Shown here: one piece after another, positions 1 through 5,296 of the stretch
Layout: the number at the start of each line of letters is the position of its first letter
Numbering within the stretch: position 1 is the first letter of the stretch
From: CAZHYM01 sp964536785
Lineage (GTDB): Bacteria > Patescibacteriota > Saccharimonadia > Saccharimonadales > Saccharimonadaceae
NCBI GenBank assembly: GCA_964536785.1
Contig: CAZHYM010000020.1
Span: 1-12,249, forward strand
Direction: 5' to 3'
DNA length: 12,249 bases
Notes under the pieces: model-generated
The model's input: the letters and a program-made list of their open reading frames with translations, nothing else
Told to the model about the DNA's origin: nothing
The model's database searches: none
Translations under genes and position numbers: made by a program

Positions 1-55
1 TTGAGGTGGTAGTGGGAGAAATCCTGTGGAGGTTCAAGTCCTCTCGTGCGCACCA
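1..55 (+). tRNA. tRNA-Leu (GAG), 3' part only
   Basis: The window opens inside the anticodon loop. The first seven bases read as loop TTGAGGT, giving anticodon GAG at 3-5. Then come the 3' half of the anticodon stem (8-12), a long class II variable arm, a T arm containing GGTTCAAGTCC, the 3' acceptor strand (45-51), discriminator A52 and an encoded CCA (53-55). The long variable arm and similarity to the complete tRNA-Leu at 1647-1733 support leucine. The 5' half lies outside the window, so the anticodon assignment depends on the loop starting exactly at base 1. Confidence 0.85.
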
Positions 56-63
56 GAATTGAT

Positions 64-81
64 TTGCTTGATTTCAAGCAA
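64..81. repeat. 8-bp inverted repeat just after tRNA-Leu
   Basis: TTGCTTGA and TCAAGCAA are perfect complements separated by two bases, nine bases downstream of the tRNA CCA end. No T-run follows, so it is not a typical intrinsic terminator. It may act as a processing or weak termination hairpin for the tRNA transcript. The stretch from here to about 185 shows nothing else recognisable. Confidence 0.4.
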
Positions 82-185
82 TGTAGCAAACAGCTCTTTC
101 AAAGGTAGGAAGGGGTTGCTAAATACTTAAAGTAAACCAAGCACGGTATACTGGTTGCATACTCAGAACGATAGCCTCGATAAAT

Positions 186-719
186 ATGAATATGCACACG
201 CTTGATATACTCAAGGGGCTTTATAATCTAGATAGTTCATCGTTACTACCATGCGGCCGACATTATGACAGTTTTGATAGGTGTAAATAGGGTTGCAGGA
301 ATGTCTTGGAGGATATAGGCGTACACTCGATTAATCAGTTTGGGTGGAAATACACGGAAATTGTTTTGGATTATCCAGAAAGCAGTATTAAGGGATATTT
401 AATACTACCACTTGTTGCTATAAGTGGTTTTATAGATACAGGTGAAAATAACAGGGTCGTAGCAGCTAGGATTGCGGTTTGACGATTTACCCCTAAGGCA
501 ATGCTTTTGCACCGAATGGACGAGACACCCCCGTACTTAAAAATACGTTTGTTGCATTAGAACAATTGGTGTGACACAGCTACGATTTTTTGTACGACAG
601 TAGGCATTAATAAGATAACCGCTGAAAAGGAATAGGCTGACGAAATAAAGTATTTGGCCGCCGCATTAGCTAAGATAAAGCGTATTGAGTTGGGCGAATT
701 AAAATTAAACAAGATATAA
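186..719 (+). pseudogene. decayed protein gene, unknown family
   Basis: One forward frame from ATG 186 to TAA 717-719 reads as protein-like sequence broken by four in-frame stops: TAG 288, TGA 480, TAG 558 and TAG 633. Protein-like stretches include SINQFGWKYTEIVLDYPES (about 327-383), a hydrophobic run LILPLVAISGF (about 399-431), and a lysine-rich tail EIKYLAAALAKIKRIELGEL (about 642-701). Between about 495 and 575 a different forward frame looks more protein-like (NAFAPNGRDTPVLKNTFVAL), which suggests compensating indels as well as nonsense changes. I recognise no family. There is no other candidate gene on either strand in 56-758. The alternative is non-coding DNA with a chance depletion of stops. 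Confidence 0.4.
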
Positions 720-740
720 ATATAAAATACATCTCGTTAT

Positions 741-749
741 TGGTATAAT
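741..749 (+). promoter_or_regulatory. extended -10 promoter for the 759 gene
   Basis: TGG followed by a perfect TATAAT (744-749) forms an extended -10 element. No -35 hexamer is recognisable at the usual distance. Transcription would be expected to begin at about 756, so the message would be leaderless or nearly so; no Shine-Dalgarno precedes the ATG at 759. Confidence 0.6.
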
Positions 750-758
750 AACTATAAG

Positions 759-1076
759 ATGCAGCAAATATACGAAAAAGCAGACCTATCTACAAATGAG
801 GGAGTCTTAGATTTCTACAAAGAAATGCTTAATTACAGAACTTTACATAAAGCCAGCTCTAACGAGATTGCTAGGTTTTCTTTTGACACTACATATGGCA
901 TATCGAGCGACGTAAAGATTGATGAAAGAATAAAGGATATAAGATATGAGTTTGGGGCCTTGGAAGCACCAGGCCAACCCGATGATGACATGAATGAGGA
1001 TGAGTACGTCGATAGTTTATGGGCACGACTTTCAGGTCTGGTTGATAAAGTTAGAAATGAAAAGAGGACAGTTTAA
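759..1076 (+). CDS. hypothetical acidic protein, 105 aa
   Basis: This is a complete AT-rich reading frame with an extended -10 box ending nine bases before its ATG and no Shine-Dalgarno, consistent with leaderless translation. The product is soluble-looking and acidic, with an acidic patch PDDDMNEDEYVD at about residues 74-85 and an amphipathic C-terminal helix ending in KVRNEKRTV. No signal peptide, membrane segment or catalytic motif is visible, and I do not recognise a family. It converges on the GC-rich minus-strand gene at 1099-1335, with 22 bases between the two stop codons. Its position in a pocket with decayed genes suggests an accessory gene. Confidence 0.6.
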   Translation: MQQIYEKADLSTNEGVLDFYKEMLNYRTLHKASSNEIARFSFDTTYGISSDVKIDERIKDIRYEFGALEAPGQPDDDMNEDEYVDSLWARLSGLVDKVRNEKRTV

Positions 1077-1093
1077 AGACTTGTCCAGGTCTT
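1076..1093. terminator. weak hairpin between convergent genes
   Basis: AAGAC (1076-1080) pairs with GTCTT (1089-1093) across an 8-base loop, between the convergent stops at 1076 and 1099. The stem is only five pairs and lacks a proper T-run on either strand, so at most it is a weak bidirectional terminator. Confidence 0.25.
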
Positions 1094-1098
1094 GAGGG

Positions 1099-1335
1099 TT
1101 AGAGCCCGTGCGTGCTGAGCTGCTCGGTGCTCCACCTGTCGTCGATGACGGGGAACGTCGCATTCGGCTCACGCCAGTAGTGGATGTTCTCTCCGTCGTT
1201 CGAAACGACGTGTCCGTGACCAGGTCCATCGGGGCCACCGAGTCCACCGTAGTAGAACTCGAAGCGGTCACGACGTCCTGTCGCACCGTAGACGACCTTG
1301 ATTTCCTGGCCGTCGAAGTATCCGTCACCAAACAT
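1099..1335 (-). CDS. GC-rich orphan: glycine/aromatic-rich 78-aa protein
   Basis: The ATG (complement of 1333-1335) is preceded by a strong AGAGGTGA Shine-Dalgarno at proper spacing, and by a near-consensus promoter further upstream. That fixes the coding strand over the overlapping forward frame 1108-1356. The 78-residue product is rich in Gly, Asp and aromatic residues, with a core GGLGGPDGPGHGHVV at about residues 30-44 followed by an HYW motif near 52-54. It has no membrane segment and is probably a small beta-rich soluble protein. The family is not recognised. By hand count the gene is about 60% GC with about 73% GC at third positions, against about 40% for typA and less for the surrounding pocket. 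It uses GTC, CTC, GCG, ACG and TCG codons freely. This suggests acquisition from a high-GC donor; strong expression alone would not explain those codons. Confidence 0.75.
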   Translation of the reverse strand: MFGDGYFDGQEIKVVYGATGRRDRFEFYYGGLGGPDGPGHGHVVSNDGENIHYWREPNATFPVIDDRWSTEQLSTHGL

Positions 1336-1360
1336 GGAACTTCACCTCTTTCCTAGTAAT

Positions 1361-1397
1361 TTGGCTTAAATAAGCCAAGAGCTATACCAGACGGTAT
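1361..1397 (-). promoter_or_regulatory. two hairpins in the 5' leader of the GC-rich gene
   Basis: The predicted transcript (start near 1399) carries two hairpins before the Shine-Dalgarno. One is ATACC/GGTAT (1384-1388 with 1393-1397, 4-base loop). The other is TTGGCTTA/TAAGCCAA (1361-1368 with 1371-1378; eight complementary pairs, of which about seven can form around a tight loop). Neither overlaps the Shine-Dalgarno, so they may stabilise the message or bind a regulator rather than block translation directly. Confidence 0.5.
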
Positions 1398-1398
1398 C

Positions 1399-1420
1399 AA
1401 TGAGTAATATAACACTCATT
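1399..1420. promoter_or_regulatory. operator-like dyad centred on the -10 box
   Basis: AATGAGT (1399-1405) and ACTCATT (1414-1420) are perfect 7-base inverted repeats separated by 8 bases. The minus-strand -10 hexamer (1406-1411) lies in that spacer. A protein dimer bound here would cover the -10 and the start site, the classic geometry of a repressor operator. No regulator gene is identified in the window. Confidence 0.55.
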
Positions 1421-1434
1421 ATAGATATTGTCAA
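1406..1434 (-). promoter_or_regulatory. sigma70-type promoter of the GC-rich gene
   Basis: On the minus strand a perfect -35 TTGACA (complement of 1429-1434) is followed by a 17-base spacer and a -10 TATATT (complement of 1406-1411, one mismatch). The predicted start near 1399 gives a leader of about 64 bases. It is one of the strongest promoters by consensus in the window. Confidence 0.8.
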
Positions 1435-1481
1435 TAGTCGTATATTGAGTAAAGTTCAAATCTCTTTAGTTATAGATAAAA

Positions 1482-1646
1482 CTAATAATTATAAACAGCC
1501 TCTTCCATCTGTCGTGACCTCTGTTTTATAGTTATATGCGGCAGCTTAAACAAGTCTGGTTCGTGGTTTTCAAACAGCCACTGTGATATATTATTAAGCA
1601 GAAGTTTAAATTCAATAACTTCAGATGCACCAAATGTATAATTTAG
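1482..1646 (-). pseudogene. 5'-truncated gene fragment abutting tRNA-Leu
   Basis: The minus strand has an open frame of 54 codons ending in TAG (complement of 1482-1484). Its translation looks like a real protein: it contains FGASEVIEFKLLLNNISQWL followed by LPHITIKQRSRQMEEAVYNY. No ATG, GTG or TTG start with a Shine-Dalgarno lies at its 5' end; the frame simply runs into the tRNA-Leu gene and hits a stop inside it. This fits a gene whose front was lost at the tRNA junction. The family is not recognised. The rest of 1336-1650 holds only the promoter, operator and leader of the 1099-1335 gene. Confidence 0.4.
1637..1642 (+). promoter_or_regulatory. -10 box of tRNA-Leu
   Basis: A perfect TATAAT ends four bases before the first base of mature tRNA-Leu. 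Either the transcript begins almost at the mature 5' end, or the true promoter is further upstream. No good -35 is visible. Confidence 0.45.
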
Positions 1647-1733
1647 GCGGGTATGGCGGAATTGGCAGACGCACTAGCTTCAGGTGCTAGCGAGAGCAAT
1701 CTTGTGGAGGTTCAAATCCTCTTACCCGCACCA
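1647..1733 (+). tRNA. tRNA-Leu (CAG)
   Basis: This is a complete 87-base class II tRNA. The acceptor GCGGGTA (1647-1653) pairs with TACCCGC (1723-1729). The anticodon stem CTAGC/GCTAG encloses loop TTCAGGT, with anticodon CAG at 1681-1683. There is a long variable arm, a T arm with GGTTCAAATCC, discriminator A1730 and an encoded CCA. It decodes the leucine codon CUG. Confidence 0.97.
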
Positions 1734-1747
1734 TTTTCCACTAGATA

Positions 1748-1792
1748 TTGGCAAAAATTAATATTTACGCTATAATACCAAAAGCTTATAAT
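1748..1792 (+). promoter_or_regulatory. two overlapping promoters for tRNA-Val
   Basis: One promoter is TTGGCA (1748-1753), a 17-base spacer and TATAAT (1771-1776). A second possible promoter is TTTACG (1764-1769), 17 bases and TATAAT (1787-1792), starting close to the tRNA. The second -10 lies between an inverted repeat, AGCTT (1783-1787) and AAGCT (1795-1799). Confidence 0.65.
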
Positions 1793-1805
1793 ACAAGCTA
1801 CTTTA

Positions 1806-1882
1806 GGGCGGTTAGCTCAGTTGGCTAGAGCATCTCGTTTACACCGAGAGGGTCTGGGGTTCGAGTCCCTAACCGCCCACCA
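1806..1882 (+). tRNA. tRNA-Val (TAC)
   Basis: This is a complete 77-base tRNA. The acceptor GGGCGGT (1806-1812) pairs with ACCGCCC (1872-1878). The anticodon stem TCTCG/CGAGA encloses loop TTTACAC, with anticodon TAC at 1840-1842. The T loop is GGTTCGAGTCC, the discriminator is A1879, and CCA is encoded at 1880-1882. It decodes GUN valine codons, chiefly GUA. Confidence 0.97.
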
Positions 1883-1891
1883 TATAATAAT

Positions 1892-1912
1892 CCGGAAATT
1901 ATCCGGTTTTTT
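1892..1912 (+). terminator. intrinsic terminator after tRNA-Val
   Basis: CCGGA (1892-1896) pairs with TCCGG (1902-1906) around loop AATTA, followed directly by six T. It separates the tRNA transcript from typA. Confidence 0.8.
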
Positions 1913-1938
1913 ATATACTTTTGTTTTTTGATTTAAAG

Positions 1939-1947
1939 TGATATAAT
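1939..1947 (+). promoter_or_regulatory. extended -10 promoter of typA
   Basis: TGA followed by a perfect TATAAT (1942-1947) forms an extended -10. No good -35 is seen. The predicted start near 1954 gives a leader of about 35 bases. Confidence 0.65.
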
Positions 1948-1961
1948 ATGCTTAAGAAAGT

Positions 1962-1981
1962 TCCTCTTTTTATGTAGAGGA
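1962..1981 (+). promoter_or_regulatory. hairpin sequestering the typA Shine-Dalgarno
   Basis: TCCTCT (1962-1967) is perfectly complementary to AGAGGA (1976-1981), which is the only Shine-Dalgarno for the ATG at 1989 (7-base spacing). The loop is eight bases. A six-pair stem of moderate strength over the ribosome site could act as a temperature-sensitive or trans-opened switch. The loop also contains ATG directly followed by TAG (1972-1977), a minimal start-stop pair that may be chance. Confidence 0.5.
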
Positions 1982-1988
1982 TTATTTT

Positions 1989-3815
1989 ATGGAAAAATTT
2001 ACTTCAGAAAAGATTCGCAATATCGCGATTATAGCTCACGTTGATCATGGCAAGACCACTCTCGTTGATGGTTTGTTAAAACAATCACACACTTTTCGTG
2101 ATAATCAAGCTGAAATGAGTCGAGACCTTATCATGGACTCTGGTGATCAGGAGGCTGAGCGTGGGATTACTATAACTGCAAAAAACACTGCTGTATATTA
2201 CAAAGACTATAAAATTAATATTGTTGACACTCCTGGGCATGCTGATTTTTCAAGTGAAGTTGAGCGTACGCTAAATATGGCCGACGGAGTTTTGCTCTTA
2301 GTTGATGCACAGGAAGGGGCAATGCCGCAGACTAAATTCGTTTTGTCTAAAGCCTTAGAACTTGGTTTACGCCCAGTAGTCATCATCAATAAAATTGACA
2401 AACAAGGCCGGGAAATTGATCGCGTAGAAGACGAACTGGCAGATTTATTCTTGGAGCTAGCGACCAAAGAGGAGCAACTTCACTATCCAGTCTATTTTGC
2501 AGTTGGCCGGGATGGAAAAGCTTGGAAAAATATTCCTGACGATTCGAATGCCCCAGCTGACTTAACTCCAATTTTTGAGTCAATTATAAATGATATTCCA
2601 GCTCCATCTGTTGACGCAACGGGTGATTTTCAAATGCAAGTTGCAAGTCTGGATTATGATAATTTTTTGGGTAAATACGCAATAGGCCGAATAAAGCGAG
2701 GAAGTCTTAAAACCGGTCAGCAAGTTGTTCTGATCAAGCGCGATGGGGAGATCAGGAAATCAAAGGCTGACAAGATTTTTACATTTCATGGTTTGGCTAA
2801 AGAAGAGACTTCTGAAGTTTTGGCAGGCGATATTGTAGCTGTTGTTGGTGTTGGTCAAGCAGAAATCGGTGAAACCATGGCGGATGCAAATAATCCAGAA
2901 GCCTTACCGACGATCAAGATTCAACCTCCAACGATTAGTATGTTTTTAGGTCCAAATACCAGCCCGATGAAAGGTCGTGAAGGTGACTTTACTACTTCTC
3001 GCCAAATTGGCGAGAGGCTTACGCGCGAGCTTGAAACAAACATAGGCCTAAGAGTTGAAGATGCAGGTATTGGCTTTAAAATTTCCGGCAGAGGTGAATT
3101 ACACTTGAGTGTTTTGATTGAAGCTATGCGACGAGAGGGCTTCGAGTGTGAAGTTGGACGGCCTGAAGTTATCACAATCAACGAAGATGGTATAGAGAAA
3201 GAACCTGTTGAAGAATTTTACATCGAAGTTTCACCCGAATTTGTAGGAGTCGTCAGTCAAGAACTAGGCGCTCGCAAGGCTCAGATGATAAAGCAAGATG
3301 TTTTGTCTTCGGGCAGTATGCGATTAGTCTATAAGATTACAACTCGAGCCTTGATTGGCCTAAGAAGTTTATTATTGACGCTGACAAAAGGTACAGCAAT
3401 TATGAGCAGTTTGCCAGATGGTTATGAACCGATTTCGAGTGGCTATAGTTCAAACCGTACAGGTGTTTTAATTGCTTTTGAATCGGGAGTTTCCACGCCG
3501 TACGCTCTAGAAAATGCAGAATCTCGAGGAGAATTATTTATTGGACCTGGTGTCGAAGTCTATCACGGTATGATCGTCGGTCAAAATTCAAGATATGAAG
3601 ACCTAGACATTAATGTCTGTAAGGCCAAGCATCTAACTAATATGCGATCTAAATCATCTGATGGCACGGTTCAGCTTACTCCGCATAGAGTTTTAAGTCT
3701 GGAACAAGCGATTGATTTCTTAAACGATGATGAGCTATTAGAAGTAACGCCAAAGAATTTACGATTGCGAAAAAGGCATCTTGATCCAATTGCTCGTCGT
3801 CGGGCGTCTAAATAG
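1989..3815 (+). CDS. typA: ribosome-associated translational GTPase TypA/BipA
   Basis: The 608-residue protein matches the usual BipA length (about 607). In order it has the GTPase domain with P-loop AHVDHGKT at residues 16-23, switch I ERGITI near 57-62, DTPGH at 80-84 and NKID at 134-137; then a beta-barrel domain II, EF-G-like domains III and V, and the BipA-specific C-terminal domain ending in the typical LRLRKRHLDPIARRRASK. In the family it binds the 70S ribosome at the EF-G site, aids 50S assembly and supports growth at low temperature or under stress. The G5 region, normally YASALNG in this family, reads FAVGRDG near 170-176, a departure from the SA(K/L) motif. The start is fixed by AGAGGA seven bases upstream. 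The gene appears monocistronic, between the tRNA-Val terminator and a non-coding RNA candidate. Confidence 0.97.
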   Translation: MEKFTSEKIRNIAIIAHVDHGKTTLVDGLLKQSHTFRDNQAEMSRDLIMDSGDQEAERGITITAKNTAVYYKDYKINIVDTPGHADFSSEVERTLNMADGVLLLVDAQEGAMPQTKFVLSKALELGLRPVVIINKIDKQGREIDRVEDELADLFLELATKEEQLHYPVYFAVGRDGKAWKNIPDDSNAPADLTPIFESIINDIPAPSVDATGDFQMQVASLDYDNFLGKYAIGRIKRGSLKTGQQVVLIKRDGEIRKSKADKIFTFHGLAKEETSEVLAGDIVAVVGVGQAEIGETMADANNPEALPTIKIQPPTISMFLGPNTSPMKGREGDFTTSRQIGERLTRELETNIGLRVEDAGIGFKISGRGELHLSVLIEAMRREGFECEVGRPEVITINEDGIEKEPVEEFYIEVSPEFVGVVSQELGARKAQMIKQDVLSSGSMRLVYKITTRALIGLRSLLLTLTKGTAIMSSLPDGYEPISSGYSSNRTGVLIAFESGVSTPYALENAESRGELFIGPGVEVYHGMIVGQNSRYEDLDINVCKAKHLTNMRSKSSDGTVQLTPHRVLSLEQAIDFLNDDELLEVTPKNLRLRKRHLDPIARRRASK

Positions 3816-3844
3816 TTGCTTTTAGTTACATTTAATTATAAAAT
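3816..3844 (+). promoter_or_regulatory. promoter candidate for the 3851-3980 RNA
   Basis: TTGCTT (3816-3821), a 17-base spacer and TAAAAT (3839-3844) give a modest sigma70 match directly after the typA stop. The predicted start near 3851 coincides with the 5' strand of the closing stem of the RNA candidate. Confidence 0.4.
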
Positions 3845-3850
3845 AATCAT

Positions 3851-3980
3851 AAGCTGGTACGCTTCAAGGGGCTGTTGTCTCCTAGCGACCTTAAAACAAA
3901 CACTATCCAAACATACATCCGCCCCAGGGTGGGCGCGTAGCAGCAAAACCATCTAGCACTTATAGTTTAGATGGTTTTTT
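3851..3980 (+). ncRNA. structured non-coding RNA candidate, about 130 nt
   Basis: The gap between typA and the Mur ligase has no reading frame but folds well by hand. A closing stem pairs 3853-3862 (GCTGGTACGC) with 3935-3944 (GCGTAGCAGC), ten pairs with one mismatch. Inside it, one hairpin spans 3866-3892: AAGG/CCTT plus GCT/AGC, with loop around TTGTCTCC. An unpaired A/C-rich linker runs from about 3893 to 3918. A G+C hairpin, CGCCC/GGGCG (3920-3924 with 3931-3935), shares G3935 with the closing stem. A strong terminator follows at once. The pyrimidine-rich loop TCTCC could pair with Shine-Dalgarno sequences. It does not match SRP, 6S, tmRNA or RNase P signatures that I know. It could also be the leader of the downstream gene, with the terminator acting as an attenuator. 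Confidence 0.55.
3945..3980 (+). terminator. strong intrinsic terminator
   Basis: AAAACCATCTA (3945-3955) pairs perfectly with TAGATGGTTTT (3968-3978), an 11-pair stem ending in a T-run that continues to 3980. It ends the RNA candidate and any typA read-through. The next gene starts 15 bases later. Confidence 0.9.
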
Positions 3981-3988
3981 GATAGAAT
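3980..3988 (+). promoter_or_regulatory. extended -10 promoter of the Mur ligase-leuS pair
   Basis: TGA plus TAGAAT (one mismatch) lies directly after the terminator T-run and ends six bases before the ATG at 3995. No Shine-Dalgarno is present, so the message would be leaderless. If this promoter is weak, expression might depend on read-through of the terminator. Confidence 0.5.
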
Positions 3989-3994
3989 AGTTGT

Positions 3995-5296
3995 ATGTTT
4001 AAAAAGTATATTCAAGCTAGGATGGAAAGATACGTTAAAAAGTATTTCCAAGCACATCCTGAAGTAAAATTAATAGTAGTAGCGGGAAGCATTGGGAAGA
4101 CCTCAACAAAAAATGCGATAGCGACGGTCCTTGGCCAAAAGTATCGTATCGGAGGAGGAATTGGTAACCACAATTCTGAGCTATCAGCACCTCTAGCAAT
4201 TTTAGGCATAAAATATCCCGAAAAGGTCAAGAATATATTTGAATGGCTGAAAGTACTAAAAGCCGCAAAAGTTAGAGTAAAATCTGCTCCGACTGTTGAT
4301 ATCATTGTTCAAGAGATTGCCGCTGACAAGCCAGGCGATATTAAAGTTTTTGCTCGATATCTAAAGCCCGACTTAGCCGTAGCAACCTCTGTTTCGTTAG
4401 AACATATGATGAGTTTCAAAACTATGGAGGCGGTGGCCAAAGAAGAAATACTGGCAATTAATATGTCTAAAAAAGGACTTATCAATCGAGATGATATTGA
4501 CGATGAATATGCAAAATACCTAGCCAACCCTGATATTGCAACTTACGGTAAATCAGAAGAAGCTGAAAATAAAATCATTATTATGAATATGGACATCGAG
4601 AATGGTCTAGTCGGTAAATTTATTGGTCCAGAAATCGAATTTGATATTAGAGCTAAAGTTTATGGCGAGCATTCGGCTTATCCAGTCATAGCAGCCGCTG
4701 CTGTTGGTTTGGAATTCGGCATGACTCCAACTGAGATTAACCTAGGTCTTGGAAATTTAGTGCCTACCAGCGGTCGGATGAATGTACTCACTGGAGTCAA
4801 AGGATCTAAAATTATTGACGATAGTTATAATTCTTCTCCCAAAGCCGTTATAAGCGCCTTAAACTATATGTATACTGTTCCGTCGGATCAAAAAATTGCA
4901 GTTCTTGGTACGATGAATGAGCTAGGAAACTACTCAGCTGACGAGCATCGTCGAGTGGGTGAGCATTGTAACTCAAATATTCTTGATTGGGTCGTAACAG
5001 TTGGCGATGAAGCCGAGCAGTTCTTAGCTCCTGCAGCAAAAGCTAAGGGTTGTCAGGTTAAGAGTTTCAAAACAGCAATCGAGGCCGGTGGTTTTGTCAA
5101 TAGTGTGTTGGGACGAAATGCTCTTGTGCTGTTTAAAGGCTCTCAAGACAAGGTTTTTCTAGAGGAAGCTATTAAAATCATATTAAGCTCAACCAAGGAT
5201 GAGGTAAAGTTAGTGCGCCAAAGCCCAGAATGGCTAAAAAGAAAGTCAGATTATTTTACTTCACAAATTGGCATTAATAAGGTGCAGGAGGATTAA
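3995..5296 (+). CDS. MurF-like Mur ligase lacking the N-terminal domain
   Basis: The 433-residue Mur ligase family protein has P-loop GSIGKTSTK at residues 31-39 (GKT at 34-36), the MurF-type signature DDSYNSSP at 275-282, and a C-terminal ligase domain with FKGSQD at 380-385 and EWLKRKSDYF near the end. MurF adds D-Ala-D-Ala to UDP-MurNAc-tripeptide in cytoplasmic peptidoglycan synthesis. In typical MurF a substrate-binding domain of about 100 residues precedes the P-loop; here only about 30 basic residues do, so the domain is absent and substrate recognition may differ. The ATG at 3995 follows an extended -10 with no Shine-Dalgarno; an internal ATG at 4022 would shorten it by nine residues. 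leuS begins one base after its stop, so the two are probably co-transcribed. The exact substrate is inferred from family signatures only. Confidence 0.85.
   Translation: MFKKYIQARMERYVKKYFQAHPEVKLIVVAGSIGKTSTKNAIATVLGQKYRIGGGIGNHNSELSAPLAILGIKYPEKVKNIFEWLKVLKAAKVRVKSAPTVDIIVQEIAADKPGDIKVFARYLKPDLAVATSVSLEHMMSFKTMEAVAKEEILAINMSKKGLINRDDIDDEYAKYLANPDIATYGKSEEAENKIIIMNMDIENGLVGKFIGPEIEFDIRAKVYGEHSAYPVIAAAAVGLEFGMTPTEINLGLGNLVPTSGRMNVLTGVKGSKIIDDSYNSSPKAVISALNYMYTVPSDQKIAVLGTMNELGNYSADEHRRVGEHCNSNILDWVVTVGDEAEQFLAPAAKAKGCQVKSFKTAIEAGGFVNSVLGRNALVLFKGSQDKVFLEEAIKIILSSTKDEVKLVRQSPEWLKRKSDYFTSQIGINKVQED
5286..5292 (+). promoter_or_regulatory. Shine-Dalgarno that fixes the leuS start
   Basis: AGGAGGA lies five bases before ATG 5298 and overlaps the end of the Mur ligase gene. 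It selects that ATG over an in-frame upstream start at 5268, which would add ten residues not typical of LeuRS. Confidence 0.85.

Noticed and set aside
288..635. Readthrough or reassignment of stop codons in the 186-719 frame
   Set aside because: Three TAG and one TGA are involved, every intact gene in the window obeys the standard code, and a frame change is also needed; decay is simpler.
1108..1356. Forward open frame of 82 codons over the GC-rich region
   Set aside because: It overlaps the minus-strand gene at 1099-1335, which has a strong Shine-Dalgarno, promoter and coherent protein composition; the forward frame has no ribosome site and is an antisense shadow.
26..1722. Direct repeat in the two tRNA-Leu 3' ends as proven attachment sites
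   Set aside because: The shared bases are in the T arm and variable region conserved between tRNA-Leu genes, and no integrase is seen, so attachment sites are not called.
3926..3937. AGGGTGGGCGCG, resembling the T-box motif AGGGTGGnACCGCG, upstream of the Mur ligase-leuS pair
   Set aside because: The match lacks the ACC core, TGGG would not pair with the A73-CCA end of tRNA-Leu, no specifier stem I is visible, and these bases are better used in the closing stem and G+C hairpin.
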